DNA of 64,000 nucleotides from Echria macrotheca (lineage: Eukaryota; Ascomycota; Sordariomycetes; Sordariales; Schizotheciaceae). The notes under the pieces are model-generated. The model did not search any database, was not told the DNA's origin, and was given only the letters and a program-made list of their open reading frames with translations. Position 1 is the first letter of the stretch. Each line of letters begins with the position of its first letter. The stretch is from contig MU839839.1 in the NCBI GenBank assembly GCA_030411725.1, forward strand, positions 1 through 64,000, read 5' to 3'. Shown one piece after another: positions 22,211-32,964 of this stretch. Made by a program: the position numbers and the translations under genes.

Positions 22211-25200
22211 ATGGAGAACGGACTTCACAACGGCATGCGGACGAACCATGACAGGGACACATGGACCAACGGAGGCAGCAACGTGATGGTCAAGTACGAG
22301 AGGGCACACGACAAGGGCAAGGAGGCGGCCATGGATATTGTCAACGGCGGTGATATGATGGATGTCGACAGCGAACAAGATGGCGCTCCCGGCAATGCGA
22401 TGGTGATCGCGAACCACACCAAGATGGACGAGCTTCCCGACGAGATCCAGCACATCACGGCCGACACCTTGTCTCTGGGTCTGATTGTTTCTCGACTGGC
22501 GCAGTTCACCCATTCCAAGCTCCTGGACGTGATCCAAGCGCTTGCGTCGAAACCTCTGCCGCCGAACGCCGTCAACGGGAGCTCCAACTACCAGCTCACT
22601 GGCGCAGAAGACACCTCGAGCGAGAGTTTGGACAAGAAGGTTCTCCTCCTCAAGGAGGCTCAGGACCTCCACACCAGATGGGTCAAGACGCTGGTTATCA
22701 CGGAATGGAGCAAGAAGGCCGACAAAGTGTCAAAACTCATCGACATCAGGGCACATCTTGCTAGCAAGCTGGAAGAGTTTAACCTGGTCATGTACCACAT
22801 GATCCAGGCTAAGCAAGATATGCACTGGGCGAAAGTGCCAAGTCCAGATCTCAAGACGGCCCTAGAAGTGCTGTCGTCTGGCGATGTCGCGTGGGCGCCA
22901 GAGGTAGGCTGCCATGTCTCCGCGATCATGACTTGCTGCTTATTAACGTGTCTAGCTCGGTTACCTGGAACCACCGCCGCTGACACCGCAAGATAAGCTG
23001 GACTGGATTGAGAATGTGGATACGCTATTATCTGTGCGCCTGAACCTGGAGGAGTTCGACAAGATTCCAGCCGCCTTCCGTGACTACACAGTTGACTCGG
23101 GAAGAGTCAGGTTCCGAGTGAAGGGCGAGTTCGAGGTGGAGCTTACAATCGGCGACGAGGACCCCGAGAAACAGTTTTGGTTTATCGACTTTCGGTTCAT
23201 ATTTACCCCAGCTCCCGCTGAGCTGCCAGACCATATGCGCACCATTTTGGAAGCAAAAGTCAACCACCTCCTTGGGACCGACGGCCTTGCTGGCTGCTAC
23301 AAATATCTCCACGAATTCGTCCTCACCCAGAAGATCACCGAGTTCTGGCGGCAAGCCGTGGAGCTGAGCCGGTTCAAGTGGACCGAGACTCTGAGCGTGG
23401 AGAGGCTGAACCGATCCGTGGCTGTGCAGTACTGGACCGGCAGGACACCATCCCAGGGCCTCAAAAGCTGGATCATCATCGCAGTCGATAGCAGAGTTGG
23501 TGCTGACGGACTCCCTGACGCCTCAAAGCCGAGCTGTCTCGTCCTAAAATGGTTCCGTGACAACAAAGAAGTCAAAGGATTCGACATCCCTTTCGACACC
23601 GAAACGATATCCGCTGAGAATCTGTTGAGAGCCGTCATCGCCCGCCATGTCGAGTATTTCCTAGGATCTATCTACACCAAGCTATCGGCCAAGCCACGGT
23701 TTGCCCAGGGACATACGAAGCTAGCTCTGGATATTTCGAAAGACGAGCCGTCAGAATCCCAGCTCACATTGCAGCTGTTTGACAATGAGAGTGTGCAAGT
23801 CAGGGTGGATGGAATGACGGGAACGTTCACCATGCTTCCGCCCTCGCAGGTGAGCCAAGAAGGGCAGAGAAAGCTCAACTTGAGCCCCAACCCGGCAGAG
23901 GATGGGCCGGCTATCCTGGAGTCTCTTAGATGGTACTATGCTGGGAAGGATCTGAGCAGCCGGGCAAGGAGCCTAGGGTGGAGCATGGTGCGAAGCGCAA
24001 TATCCATGGACGAACTCAAGGCTATGGTGCAATCAGCCTCTCACTCTAAAGAGACATTCCAGCCGATCTGGCTCAAGAGGGTTGGTTGGTCGCCGCAGTG
24101 GTTTGTCATCATGACAATGAGCCTGGGCGGTGACCGGTGGTGGCTGGTTGAACTGTGAGTGTCGTGCCCTCCTCGTAGCCCGAGCAGAAGAGCTAACCAA
24201 CTTCACAGCGGACCCCAAAAACCATCATTCGGAATGCAGGGACCACGGATGAAGATGTTCAGCGAGATTCCCATGACATCGAACCAACTGAGCGTGTCCG
24301 ACGACTTCTTCCAGAACTTGACCACCTACACCTCCGCCATCATTTCGCATGTTATCGACGTGCGAGAACTCGACTCCAAGCACCTGCAACACAGCTCTTC
24401 GCCGTCACTAGATGACACTCTGCCACCGCAAGTTAAACTTCCGACGATATTCGTCCGATTGTCCGATATGCTACGACCCATCGATGAAAGCAAGAGACAC
24501 GTCCCACCGACCCCTTGGGCTAACGAATTTATACCGATCGTCTTTAAAGGAGTACAAAGCCCTTCAGAAGATCAACTTATCGAGGAGCCATCGCAGCCAA
24601 GACGCATCAAGACCACCGCTGAAGCTCAGCTCGCCGTCACCAACAGAGCCCGGTTACGACTCCAGGCCGCCATGAAAGGCCATGCGGTCATAGACCCCGA
24701 CATAGCATACGACTCGAGGGTTGGTCACTTCACTATTCGCCTACGCGCCGATGTGGGCACCCCCATGGTTGCGCTCCTCGCCGCCCGCGTTAGGTCCTTG
24801 GAAAGGCTGGTGGATTTCGTCGGGTCCATACTCCGAGCCGGCAAAGATCTCGAGGCACAGAGTGTCACGCTACGAAAGATTGTTTTCACTTACCGCACCG
24901 GTGGCAGCGACCGACCTGGCGCGACATTACCCAACGCTCCCCGGCAGGATACCCGCGCATGGCAAGTGCGCCTCAGCCTCGCGCAGGATAAGAGCGTCGA
25001 GGTCGGACTGGAGCCGAGCAACCCACATATGCGGGTGATTGACTTCCTCAACCAGGCGGCCAACTCTAATGAGCTCGAGTCGCTGCCGTCGTGGTTAGTC
25101 ACCACCCTTCCCCTGTTCCGAGCGGTTACCCGTATCGAGAACGCGTGGTCGTCTATCGCCGCAAACGGCGAGGGATCCTTCTCAGTATACCCTAGGGGAC

Positions 25201-25745
25201 TTAACTGGTTGTCTCTTCGGTTTGTCATCTTTCCCGGCCTCCGGCGCGAGCTGAACCTCGCCGTCAGACCCCGTACTCGGAAGGGCAACACGGTTTGGTA
25301 CATATCTCGGGACTCCAATGTCACGGGTCGCGTCGACGAATTCGACCGCGTCTTGCACCAAAAGGTCTGGACAGCGCGCGGCGAGGGAATTAAGGGCCTC
25401 AGCCAACGAGCTGTTGCGGACACGGGGGCGGGAATCGAGAAGCTACTAGAGTTGATCGACCATGCGATCAGACCGCTCGCTGGATCCCCGGCACCGCCGA
25501 GCGCGCCGAAGCCGGCACCAGGTACGATTCAAGATACTCCATCGGGTGCGCCAGCCGGAGCGATGCCTCCGCAGCATCAAGCACCACAGTCGATGCAGCA
25601 GGCGGCCCAGGCTCAAGCGCAGGCCCGCCTCGCGCAGGCGCAAAGTCTTCGCCAGCAGGCACAGGCGAACATGCAGAATCAAATGCATCAGCGTGGAGGC
25701 ACGGGTAAAGGGAGCAGCAACTCTCCGGTTGTTGTTCTCGACTAG
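22211..25745 (+). CDS. MED14: Mediator of RNA polymerase II transcription subunit 14 (Rgr1)
   Basis: Three exons, join(22211..22903, 22956..24154, 24209..25745), about 1142 aa. Introns of 52 and 54 nt join WAPE to LGYLEPPPL and WWLVE to LGPQKPSFG with frame kept. After an Asn/Asp-rich leader comes the MED14 N-terminal signature: DELPDEIQHITADTLSLGL, RLAQFTHSKLLDVIQALAS, then VLITEWSKK-like and LEEFNLVMYHMIQAKQDMHWAK helices and DWIENVDTLLSVRL. MED14 is the scaffold linking Mediator head, middle and tail. The last 90 residues are Ala/Gln/Pro-rich (AQAQAQARLAQAQSLRQQAQ), as in fungal homologues. Length fits the family. Confidence 0.93.
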
Positions 25746-27154
25746 CAGTCGCCTCAATCCGCCCCGAACGCGCCGCGCAAGAGAAAGGCGACACACGGCA
25801 TTCTGAATACTCCACACACGAACAGGGCGACGAGAGATGCGTAATGTTATACACACTCGGTTTATATTACCAGCACGGGAGGCTTTTGTTTTCTTGTCTC
25901 CCCCACGAGGTTTGGCGTCACGGCATAGGAAGGCTAAAGGGAGCTTTGAGATGATTTTTCTTGTTTTGGTTGCGCATATGGGATGCGGCAGGCAGGCAGC
26001 CATTAGCATGCTTAGATGGGTTTTTGGGGGGGTGGACTTTTCCCCGTCCCTGGGTGCGTGTGCAATGGGAAACTCTGGTTAGAGAAATATTTTCCCCCTT
26101 CCCTCGACTGCCGCTTGCGTTTTGGAGGTGAGCATGGGGAAAGGGGACAGCGTGGTGGATGAAAATAGTCTTATCAACGCACCAGCGTCTGTCTGGTAGC
26201 AAGGAAAGAGACGTCAGACGTCGATAGCGTGTGGCGGCCCTGTGAACATGGCTAGTTTCAGGGAGTAGTGTGCTTATAATGATAAGAAACCAAAATAGGC
26301 AATACCGTGTAGTATGCAGCTGGTGATGCTTGTGATGGGTGTTCCCGGGACACAGTGAGAGAGCGCCGCAGACTTGATGGTTCATGGACAATGTCCACGG
26401 ATTCATTCCTTCGGATACCCATCATGCTAGGTACCGGTCTGTTGAACACTCCACACCACATCCAGTTATCACCATCGAGAAGAGCGGCGAGGGGGGTTGG
26501 TATTTATGTGTTTACTGGTTTACGGGGTGGGAGGGGGGCGGGGGACGGGGTGAGGGGGTCTCCGGCCGTTGAGGACACATGGTCAACCATCTGTCTTATG
26601 ACGACCGACTTGCATTGCGTCGTGCGAGTTAGGAAGTACCCCATGTGCTTTGCAGTGGTTAGTGGCCTACTGTTTTGCAAAAGCTTACGAGCGAAAGGGA
26701 GGAGGTTATGGTTATTGTTGGTTTTTTTTTGTACGTTATAAGTGGGGGTGCTTGGAATGTGTGACGGTGAATGTGATTACATGGTTCCATCCTGTCCCGT
26801 CCGTTGTTGGGCAGGGGCGATGGATATGCAATGCGTTTGTCTTGCGTGGCCCGGGGGAAGAAGGAAGAAGGGTAGGTGCTATTTAGGGGTGTCGTCCCGG
26901 TCTGGCTGGCTGGGGAGAGTGGTATATAAAGAGGGTGCTTTGGTTGTCTTGGACTCGGAAGCATTGCAACTCTCTTTACTGATCCGAGGGGAAGGGGGGA
27001 AGGGGGGAAGGGAAGGATGATCATGATGCAAGGGACGGAAGACCCTAGTTGTTGGGTCGTCCCGCCAGATTGGTAACGAGCGGTTTCGTTGACTGTGGGA
27101 GACGCTTCTGACCAGTCAGAAGCTGGGATTTCGCGGCCGGTCTACGTGTCGAAT

Positions 27155-27187
27155 CACTGCAATTTTCACTCTGGCGGAGGGTTTGAA
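27155..27187 (+). repeat. Hairpin repeat copy 1
   Basis: CACTGCAATTTTCA followed by CTCTGGC and GGAGGGTTTGAA. The polar end matches the consensus exactly; the stem is imperfect. Confidence 0.85.
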
Positions 27188-27207
27188 GGCAGATGCAGGT
27201 GCTCCAT

Positions 27208-27242
27208 CACTGCAATTCTTAACTCGCCGGAGAGGATGATGA
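27208..27242 (+). repeat. Hairpin repeat copy 2
   Basis: CACTGCAATTCTTA, then ACTCGCC and GGAGAGGATGATGA. It begins 53 bp after copy 1, one of the more diverged copies. Confidence 0.8.
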
Positions 27243-27311
27243 GTGACAGGGATGGTGCTATCATTGACTACCTAGTACTAGGTCGGTGTAATGCGTTGGC
27301 AGTCCAATATG

Positions 27312-27346
27312 CACTGCAATTTTCAGCCTAGTGGAGGGGATGGGAG
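27312..27346 (+). repeat. Hairpin repeat copy 3
   Basis: CACTGCAATTTTCA, then GCCTAGT and GGAGGGGATGGGAG. Its downstream flank (to about 27410, including TTCTGCATCCCGGAATTGAG) resembles the flank of copy 6. Confidence 0.85.
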
Positions 27347-27559
27347 TCGTCTCCCTCTTTTAGCAGCCTTGGTTGTCTAGGAGGCCCGTTCTGCATCCCG
27401 GAATTGAGTGTTCACTACAGGTCTTCTTGGACTGGGCAGATCCATAGGTAGAGGAGCTGCAAAGGGATTTACAGCCCATTCATCATACAAGAAGAGGCAA
27501 AGCTGGGAGGGAACACTGAGATTCCATAGGTAATCATCATCACTGAATATCGGTTTAGG

Positions 27560-27594
27560 CACTGCAATTTCGACTCTCCCGAGGGGTTGAAAAT
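27560..27594 (+). repeat. Hairpin repeat copy 4
   Basis: CACTGCAATTTCGA, then CTCTCCC and GAGGGGTTGAAAAT. It has a one-base deletion in the T run relative to the others. Confidence 0.82.
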
Positions 27595-27747
27595 ACACCG
27601 CCTGACTAGGTACCTATGTAGAATATGTGTTGACTTCGAGGAGGGTTGGTTATTGGAAATAAGAGAGGAGTCACGGATGCCCACAACCATTGTTACTTGA
27701 TTCCCAGAAGGGTATCGTGGTGCGAAAAAAAAGGCTGACGGCCACAG

Positions 27748-27782
27748 CACTGCAATTTTCAACCTGCCGGAGGGCATGAAAG
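27748..27782 (+). repeat. Hairpin repeat copy 5
   Basis: CACTGCAATTTTCA, then ACCTGCC and GGAGGGCATGAAAG. It is close to the consensus. Confidence 0.88.
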
Positions 27783-27870
27783 TCACTCTCCCTCGCCCGG
27801 CTTGAGTTGCCTAGAGGGATTCAGTATGCAAGGAGGGTGACACAGCAGCCGAAAGAGAAATATCGCACAT

Positions 27871-27905
27871 CACTGCAATTTTCAGCCCACGGGAGGGGAT
27901 GAATC
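27871..27905 (+). repeat. Hairpin repeat copy 6
   Basis: CACTGCAATTTTCA, then GCCCACG and GGAGGGGATGAATC. This is the last plus-oriented copy; its downstream flank resembles that of copy 3. Confidence 0.88.
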
Positions 27906-28134
27906 CAGCCCCCCTCTTCGGCGGCCCTAGGTCGTCTCCAAGGTCTGTTTTGCATCCCAGAGTTCAGACGATTATTGAGGTGACCAAAGCACGGTTCATA
28001 ACTGGTATTGCGGGAACGACAGAGGAGCCTTGTACCGGCCGATTCGGGTTCAAACCGCGCGAGTTTGAGCTTGAAAATGAGTCCATCTACGTGGGCGTTC
28101 GGTATGAGAAAGAGAAGCATGCTGGTGCGACGAG

Positions 28135-28168
28135 TTTCAACGCCTCCGGCGGGTTGGAAAATGCAGTG
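28135..28168 (-). repeat. Hairpin repeat copy 7, inverted
   Basis: Read on minus: CACTGCATTTTCCA, then ACCCGCC and GGAGGCGTTGAAA. It is the first copy in the opposite orientation. Confidence 0.83.
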
Positions 28169-28217
28169 CTTCTTAACGTTGACTTTTCGCCAATAAGAGA
28201 AGAGGGAGACGACGACG

Positions 28218-28250
28218 TTCATCCCCTCCCGCGGGTTGAAAATTGCAGTG
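28218..28250 (-). repeat. Hairpin repeat copy 8, inverted
   Basis: Read on minus: CACTGCAATTTTCA, then ACCCGCG and GGAGGGGATGAA. It matches the consensus almost perfectly. Confidence 0.88.
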
Positions 28251-28290
28251 TGCGCCGATACGTGGGTCAATGGGAAAGGGAAAAAGGACT

Positions 28291-28324
28291 TTCATCCCCC
28301 TCCCATGGGATGAAAATTGCAGTG
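28291..28324 (-). repeat. Hairpin repeat copy 9, inverted
   Basis: Read on minus: CACTGCAATTTTCA, then TCCCATG and GGAGGGGGATGAA. It has the best stem of the set, with TTTCATCCC facing GGGGATGAA. Confidence 0.88.
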
Positions 28325-28896
28325 CTTCTTGGGCATTGACGAATCATAGAAGAAGGGGATGGTAAGCGAGTGAGTCAAAGAGAAGTCAGCAGCAATCTGG
28401 GGCGCCCCGCCCGAGCACCGCATATTTGTTGACTTGATGGAGACAATAATAAAACGGGAGCGAGCTAGAGGCCTGCGTGGTCGAGTTGCTGGGGGCATGT
28501 AAAGTTTCCGTATATATCGTGATAGAGAACCACTGCTCTATGCCCGGGTATCAAAAGCGATCCTGAGTATGTTTTGATCTACCCTCGAAATGTGAGGAAG
28601 GAGGCCAGCCATATACTCGCTATGGCAGCCTTGAGACCTTGTATTGCAGCTAGTCTTGCAGATACAGCTTCACTGGAGCAAGTCTTCATACCTGTGCCAT
28701 ACTCCTAGTTATCTATTATATCTATTCTTTTACACAGTCCGGTTTAAGCATTCCCGAACCTCCCCATCCAAGACCGATGTCCCTCGTATTTCTTTACACC
28801 CTCCGGAATAGCACGTGACATATATACGAGAGAGACCTAAAAGTCTAGCACAAATGTACACTCCATCCAACAATAGATACAACACACCCGGAAAAA

Positions 28897-30991
28897 TCAC
28901 AAATTCTCCCTTCCCTTCGCCCACAACCTCCCAATGTACCCCTGATTCGGAGCCGCAGAGTACTTCCACGGTACATCCTGCTTGCTCACAAAATAAAACT
29001 TGCTATCTCCCTCGAACCGATCCAGCCCCGTATCTCCAACAGGACTTAAAAACTTATTCGGCTTGTCCAGCGGCCACACACCCGCCACGTACGCAGCAAT
29101 ATCACGGCCGGCGCGAACACTCCCATTCACACCGGGCGCCTGGTACGACGGCCCGGCAACGGCCAACTTACCCCCAAAAGCCTCGAGCAGCTCACCCTTG
29201 GCCCGCTGCATGCGCGTCCAATGACCAACTGTATGCTGCGGGATACAGTCGCGACACAGCTTCGCACTAGCGACTGCCCGCTCGTTCTCGTGTGCGGGTA
29301 TACCCAGATGCCGCGCCACGAGCGACTTGGCCATCACGATGGCCTCGTCCGCCGAGGGCAGCTTATCCGCCGGCACGCCGTCCCAGTAGTGGCCGCCGAG
29401 CAGGACGAAAAGCTTGGTGCCCATGGGCTCGGGCTTCACGTCCGTCCACTTCTCCACCGTGCCGTGCTTGTGGTCCTCGATGACGCTCGCGTCCTCGCGG
29501 TCCGAGTCGAACAACACGCCCAGGGCCCGCTCGGGGTTCTGGTCCACCCCGACGCTTTGAGGGATCAGATAGCCCAGGCCGTCGTGCGGGTGGTGCAGCC
29601 CGGGCGTCGGGTACCAGAGGTTGACGACCATTATGGTCACGGCGCTCGTGTCGGCCAGGCTGGGCAGTTTATCGCCCGTCAGGGACGCCAATGTCTTGGA
29701 GAAAATGGTTGATATAGCTTTGTCGTACACCACCGGCACATCTGATCCCCTGGTGCGAATCTGAGCGGGCTGTTAGCATACCCCCATCAAACTCTCGTAC
29801 GGAAAACCCATACCTCGAGCGCCTTGCCCTCGTTCAGACGGACAGACGCAATCGGTGTCCCCTTCTTGATGGTGACATTCGGACTCGCCTCCAAAGCAGC
29901 AGCCAGAGCATCCGTCAAAGTGCCAAACCCCTTCTTGAACCCGCCATAACGATATTTCAGCGATAGCTGCTGAAGAATACCGCTATACGCCAGCTCGGGC
30001 GACACCGTCAGGGCGCCATCGAGATCCTCGTCCGACACGACTTCCCACAGTTTAGAGCGGGAGCCTGGTCCTGGCGTCTTCATTACGCGGGAAATAATGT
30101 GCCGCATATCACTCAGCTTCCACACGTCGCCGCCCCAGATGCCGTGGATCATCGGCGACACGACTCTATTCACCAAGTCGCGGCTGAACCCGTTGCGCAC
30201 GTAAAAGTCGCCGATTGACGTCTCCTCCACGGGCCGCCGGATGGCTGGGAACGTGTAGAGGTCTTCGGGTAGACGAACCCCGCGGGGTACGGCCCGCGGT
30301 TTGAACAGGAGACGTCGTAGGTAGAGGGATATGCCTGTCGTCAAGGCGCCGCGAGCGAGGGGTTCACGAAAAAATCTCCACAGATTGGCCAGCCCCCGGC
30401 CATTGCGCGCCGGGAGCTTGACGAGGTGATCTGGGTAGTAGACGTACTGCGCTAGGGGAGCCGGCCTCGACGACGGTACATAGAGCAGCTCGGACCCGAG
30501 GCGAAGCTCATTAATCTACTCATCGTCATCAGCCTTATCTTTCCTGCTCCCATGGCCCTGAATCTCAGAGAATAGACAAAACGTACCAGCTCCCAAAAGA
30601 ACAAGTGATCAGACCGCCGATCCTTGACCTTCGGAAACATCACCATTCGCGCGCCGGAGTCGAAGTTCACGGTGCCCCTGCGGCCGCGCGCGTCCTCGAC
30701 CTCGACCTTGGCCGTGTCGATCCAGCCGCCCAGCCGGTCGGACGCCTCGTAGAGCGTGATGTGTGCATCCTTTGGGAGGAAACGGGAGAGCCAGAAGGCC
30801 GTGGTCAATCCGGTGAGACCGCCGCCCAGCACGGCGATATTTGGCGGCTTGGTGGACGAGAGGTTTGGCGTGGCTGAGGAGGAAGAAGAGTCGGACGACA
30901 GCTTTCGGACGCTGACGACACTCGTAGGCAACCTCCCCGCCAGAACACCCAGCCGGGCCCGCGCTATACAATGCGCTCGGATGCTGTACAT
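28897..30991 (-). CDS. HEM14: Protoporphyrinogen oxidase, mitochondrial
   Basis: Three exons, complement(28897..29760, 29814..30515, 30587..30991), about 656 aa. Introns of 71 and 53 nt give WEL-INELRLGSELLYV and GKALE-IRTRGSDVPVVYDK in frame. The start is ATG at 30991; the frame extends upstream only from a TTG. Residues 1-35 (MYSIRAHCIARARLGV...) are basic and amphipathic, a likely mitochondrial presequence. The FAD-binding site reads IAVLGGGLTGLTTAFWLSR. Further family marks are SPMIHGIWGGDVWKLS and, near the C-terminus, GPSYQAPGVNGSVRAGRDIA. The enzyme oxidises protoporphyrinogen IX in the penultimate step of haem synthesis at the inner mitochondrial membrane. Confidence 0.94.
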
Positions 30992-31389
30992 GTTGACCGA
31001 AGGACGAGTCGCTTCATTGGCACTCAAGCTGCCGGTGGGCGGTGTCAATTGCTGGTCAAAATGTCGCGTGGCGTGTTTGCTGCTTCAAATTTCCGAGTTG
31101 CGCAGAGAGTCAAAGCCCCACAATAGTTATTCACGAACAGCCAACGCCACATATACAAAGTTTATTCTGCCGCAAGCATCGCTATCTCGCTGCCTCCAGC
31201 ACCAACGCCGTATCGGATTCCGATTTGTATGCTAGCAGCCCTCAAACGCCAGGTATTCATCGACCTTTTCCGGTCTCCATAACCACAGTCATATAATACA
31301 GCCCGTCCATGCCAACCCGTCCAGCCCAATCCATGGAACTCGTACTCGAACATGCTCAAGATGGGTACCCCATCCCCGGTCTATGCCAC
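30992..31389. other. Short spacer between HEM14 and NAB2
   Basis: About 400 bp between two minus-strand genes. It holds the HEM14 promoter and the NAB2 3' UTR. No other element was recognised. Confidence 0.6.
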
Positions 31390-32964
31390 TTAGACAATTA
31401 CCTCGGGCATACCCTCATCCGCAACGTCGTGCCCAGGCAGTATCAACTCCTCATCCTCTCCCTCCTTGACAAACTTGCGCTCGCTGACATGCTCATCCGC
31501 CACCCACACCTTGTCCTTGAAGGTCCCTCGCTGGCCCTCCTCATGCGTAAAGGGGCAGTTCCGGTTCGTGCACGGGTTGAACTTGCAGGCCGTCTTGATG
31601 TGCGTGAACTTGCAGTTGGGCACCTTGCACTCTCCGCCGTTGCGGCATGGCGGCATGCTGGGGTGTCGGAATGGGCAGTTCGGGTTCGTGCAGTTGGGAT
31701 AGAACTTGCAGTCCTGCTCGCTCTGGTGGAACGTCTTGTTGGCAGGCGAAGGGTGACGACCCACGCACTTCCGGTTCTTGCAAGCCGCCCCAAAGCTGCA
31801 GACGTCCTTGACATCGATAACGGTGTTCGGTGGTGCCACGGGAGACTGGTGGGCAAATTTGCAGTCCTTGTTGGTGCAGCGGAGGTTAAACTTGCACACC
31901 GTCTCTTCGGGGTTGGGCAGCTCCTTCTTGCCCTGCGACATCTCGACATCCTCTCCTTGCTGGCCAGTGGTCTCGGGTTGCACCGCATCCGACTGCTGTT
32001 GGTGTTGTTGTTGTCCATGTCCATTTTGCTGATAAGAACCACCTCCTCGCCTGAAGTTGTTTGTCCTCCCCCCACGGTCCGAAAAAGGCTTGCCATGGTG
32101 ACCGCGTCCATTGCCCATCGTGGTCTGCATCATGAGCTGCTGCTGCATTTGCTGGAGCATCTGGTTCTGCTGTTCCATGATCGCAAGGAGCTCGGGTGGC
32201 GCAAATCCGCCGTTCATCCCGGGCATGCCGTGCATACCATTCATTCCGTTCATCGGATTCATGCCAGGTGGCCCTACAGGCACTGCCCCCATCCCGGCCG
32301 CGAGACCCGCTGCGACGTTGGCGGGGCGCATATTGTTGACTCTTGGTTGTCGCCCAGCATTCATTCTAGGTCCTGTCGGCGGCCCTCTGGAGATTCCAGA
32401 CTGGCCCCGGGTTCGGTGGAGGACCGAGTCGTGACTTCGATCCAGCGCCCGGTTGATCTGGCCCATCATGCGCTTGTCCCGCCCGCGGATGTTGCCGCCT
32501 GCCCTCATCGCTCTAGGACCGGTTGGGCTGGAAATGGTTAGTATCTTGTGTCGTCGTTGTTTTGAGGAGTAGACATACGCATTCAGCTCGCCTGCAGATG
32601 TATCTGTGGTGTCCATGTTCTGGTCGAAGCTCGCGTCCATCGCATCGTCCTGAGACGTCTCGGCACTCGCTCCAGTCGGTCCGCTTTGGGCCATCTGAGC
32701 GGCGAGCGTATGGTATTGCTCAATCAACCATTGCGCGAAGGCCGGCGCGGTCTGGTCCTCGGGTCCCAGGCCGAGCAACTCGCCGGATATCTCTGAAGAA
32801 ATGTCGTCGGCCGTCTTTCCGTTGATAAGCATCAGAATAAAGTACTCCGACATGGCAGCTCCTTCTGAGCTCCCGCCAGCCCAGCCCAGGTCTGCGATCT
32901 TGTTCTGGATGGCCCCATTAAGGGCATCCGCCAGAGGCGTGCCGAGCGCAAGCTCAGCCGACAT
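31390..32964 (-). CDS. NAB2: Nuclear polyadenylated RNA-binding protein NAB2 (CCCH zinc fingers)
   Basis: Two exons, complement(31390..32527, 32579..32964), 507 aa. The 51-nt intron (GTATGT, ACTAAC branch) splits the Ala codon in GELNA-PTGPRAM. The N-terminal 100 residues (LADALNGAIQNKIADLGWA, SEYFILMLINGKTADDI) match the PWI-like fold of NAB2/ZC3H14, which docks mRNA-export factors. A Met/Gly/Gln-rich middle follows (QQNQMLQQMQQQLMMQ). The C-terminus has five tandem Cys3His fingers: CKFNLRCTNKDCKFAH, CSFGAACKNRKCVGRH, CKFYPNCTNPNCPFRH, CRNGGECKVPNCKFTH and CKFNPCTNRNCPFTH. Such fingers bind poly(A) and control tail length and export. The start is the ATG giving MSAELALG; an upstream frame begins only with GTG. 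Confidence 0.93.
   Translation of the reverse strand: MSAELALGTPLADALNGAIQNKIADLGWAGGSSEGAAMSEYFILMLINGKTADDISSEISGELLGLGPEDQTAPAFAQWLIEQYHTLAAQMAQSGPTGASAETSQDDAMDASFDQNMDTTDTSAGELNAYVYSSKQRRHKILTISSPTGPRAMRAGGNIRGRDKRMMGQINRALDRSHDSVLHRTRGQSGISRGPPTGPRMNAGRQPRVNNMRPANVAAGLAAGMGAVPVGPPGMNPMNGMNGMHGMPGMNGGFAPPELLAIMEQQNQMLQQMQQQLMMQTTMGNGRGHHGKPFSDRGGRTNNFRRGGGSYQQNGHGQQQHQQQSDAVQPETTGQQGEDVEMSQGKKELPNPEETVCKFNLRCTNKDCKFAHQSPVAPPNTVIDVKDVCSFGAACKNRKCVGRHPSPANKTFHQSEQDCKFYPNCTNPNCPFRHPSMPPCRNGGECKVPNCKFTHIKTACKFNPCTNRNCPFTHEEGQRGTFKDKVWVADEHVSERKFVKEGEDEELILPGHDVADEGMPEVIV

Larger units (their letters stand above)
27155..28324. repeat. Cluster of nine hairpin-forming repeats
   Basis: Each unit starts CACTGCAATTTTCA, has about 7 variable bases, and ends GGAGGGGATGAAAG. 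The inner part is an imperfect palindrome: TTTCAWCCC can pair with GGGWTGAAA, while the CACTGCAAT end is outside the stem and gives polarity. Six units read on plus (27155-27905) and three on minus (28135-28324), pointing towards each other. Start-to-start spacing varies from 53 to about 260 bp, so this is not a regular array. No Cas-like gene is nearby. Sequence between units is mostly unrelated, except that copies 3 and 6 share about 70 bp of downstream flank. Confidence 0.88.
25746..28896. other. 3.15-kb gene-free region containing a hairpin-repeat cluster
   Basis: No coding region was accepted between MED14 and HEM14. The left 1.4 kb is GT-rich with short G runs. From 27155 to 28324 lie nine copies of a roughly 35-bp imperfect palindromic repeat, listed individually. 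The right 570 bp is the 3' flank of HEM14 and looks featureless. Confidence 0.75.

Noticed and set aside
28008..28196. Possible tRNA T-arm word GGGTTCAAACC near 28047
   Set aside because: No matching A box, anticodon arm or acceptor stem could be placed around it.
27155..28324. CRISPR array
   Set aside because: The repeats are palindromic and similar to one another, but spacing is irregular (53 to about 260 bp), orientation flips, and the genome is a fungal nuclear one with no Cas gene in the window.
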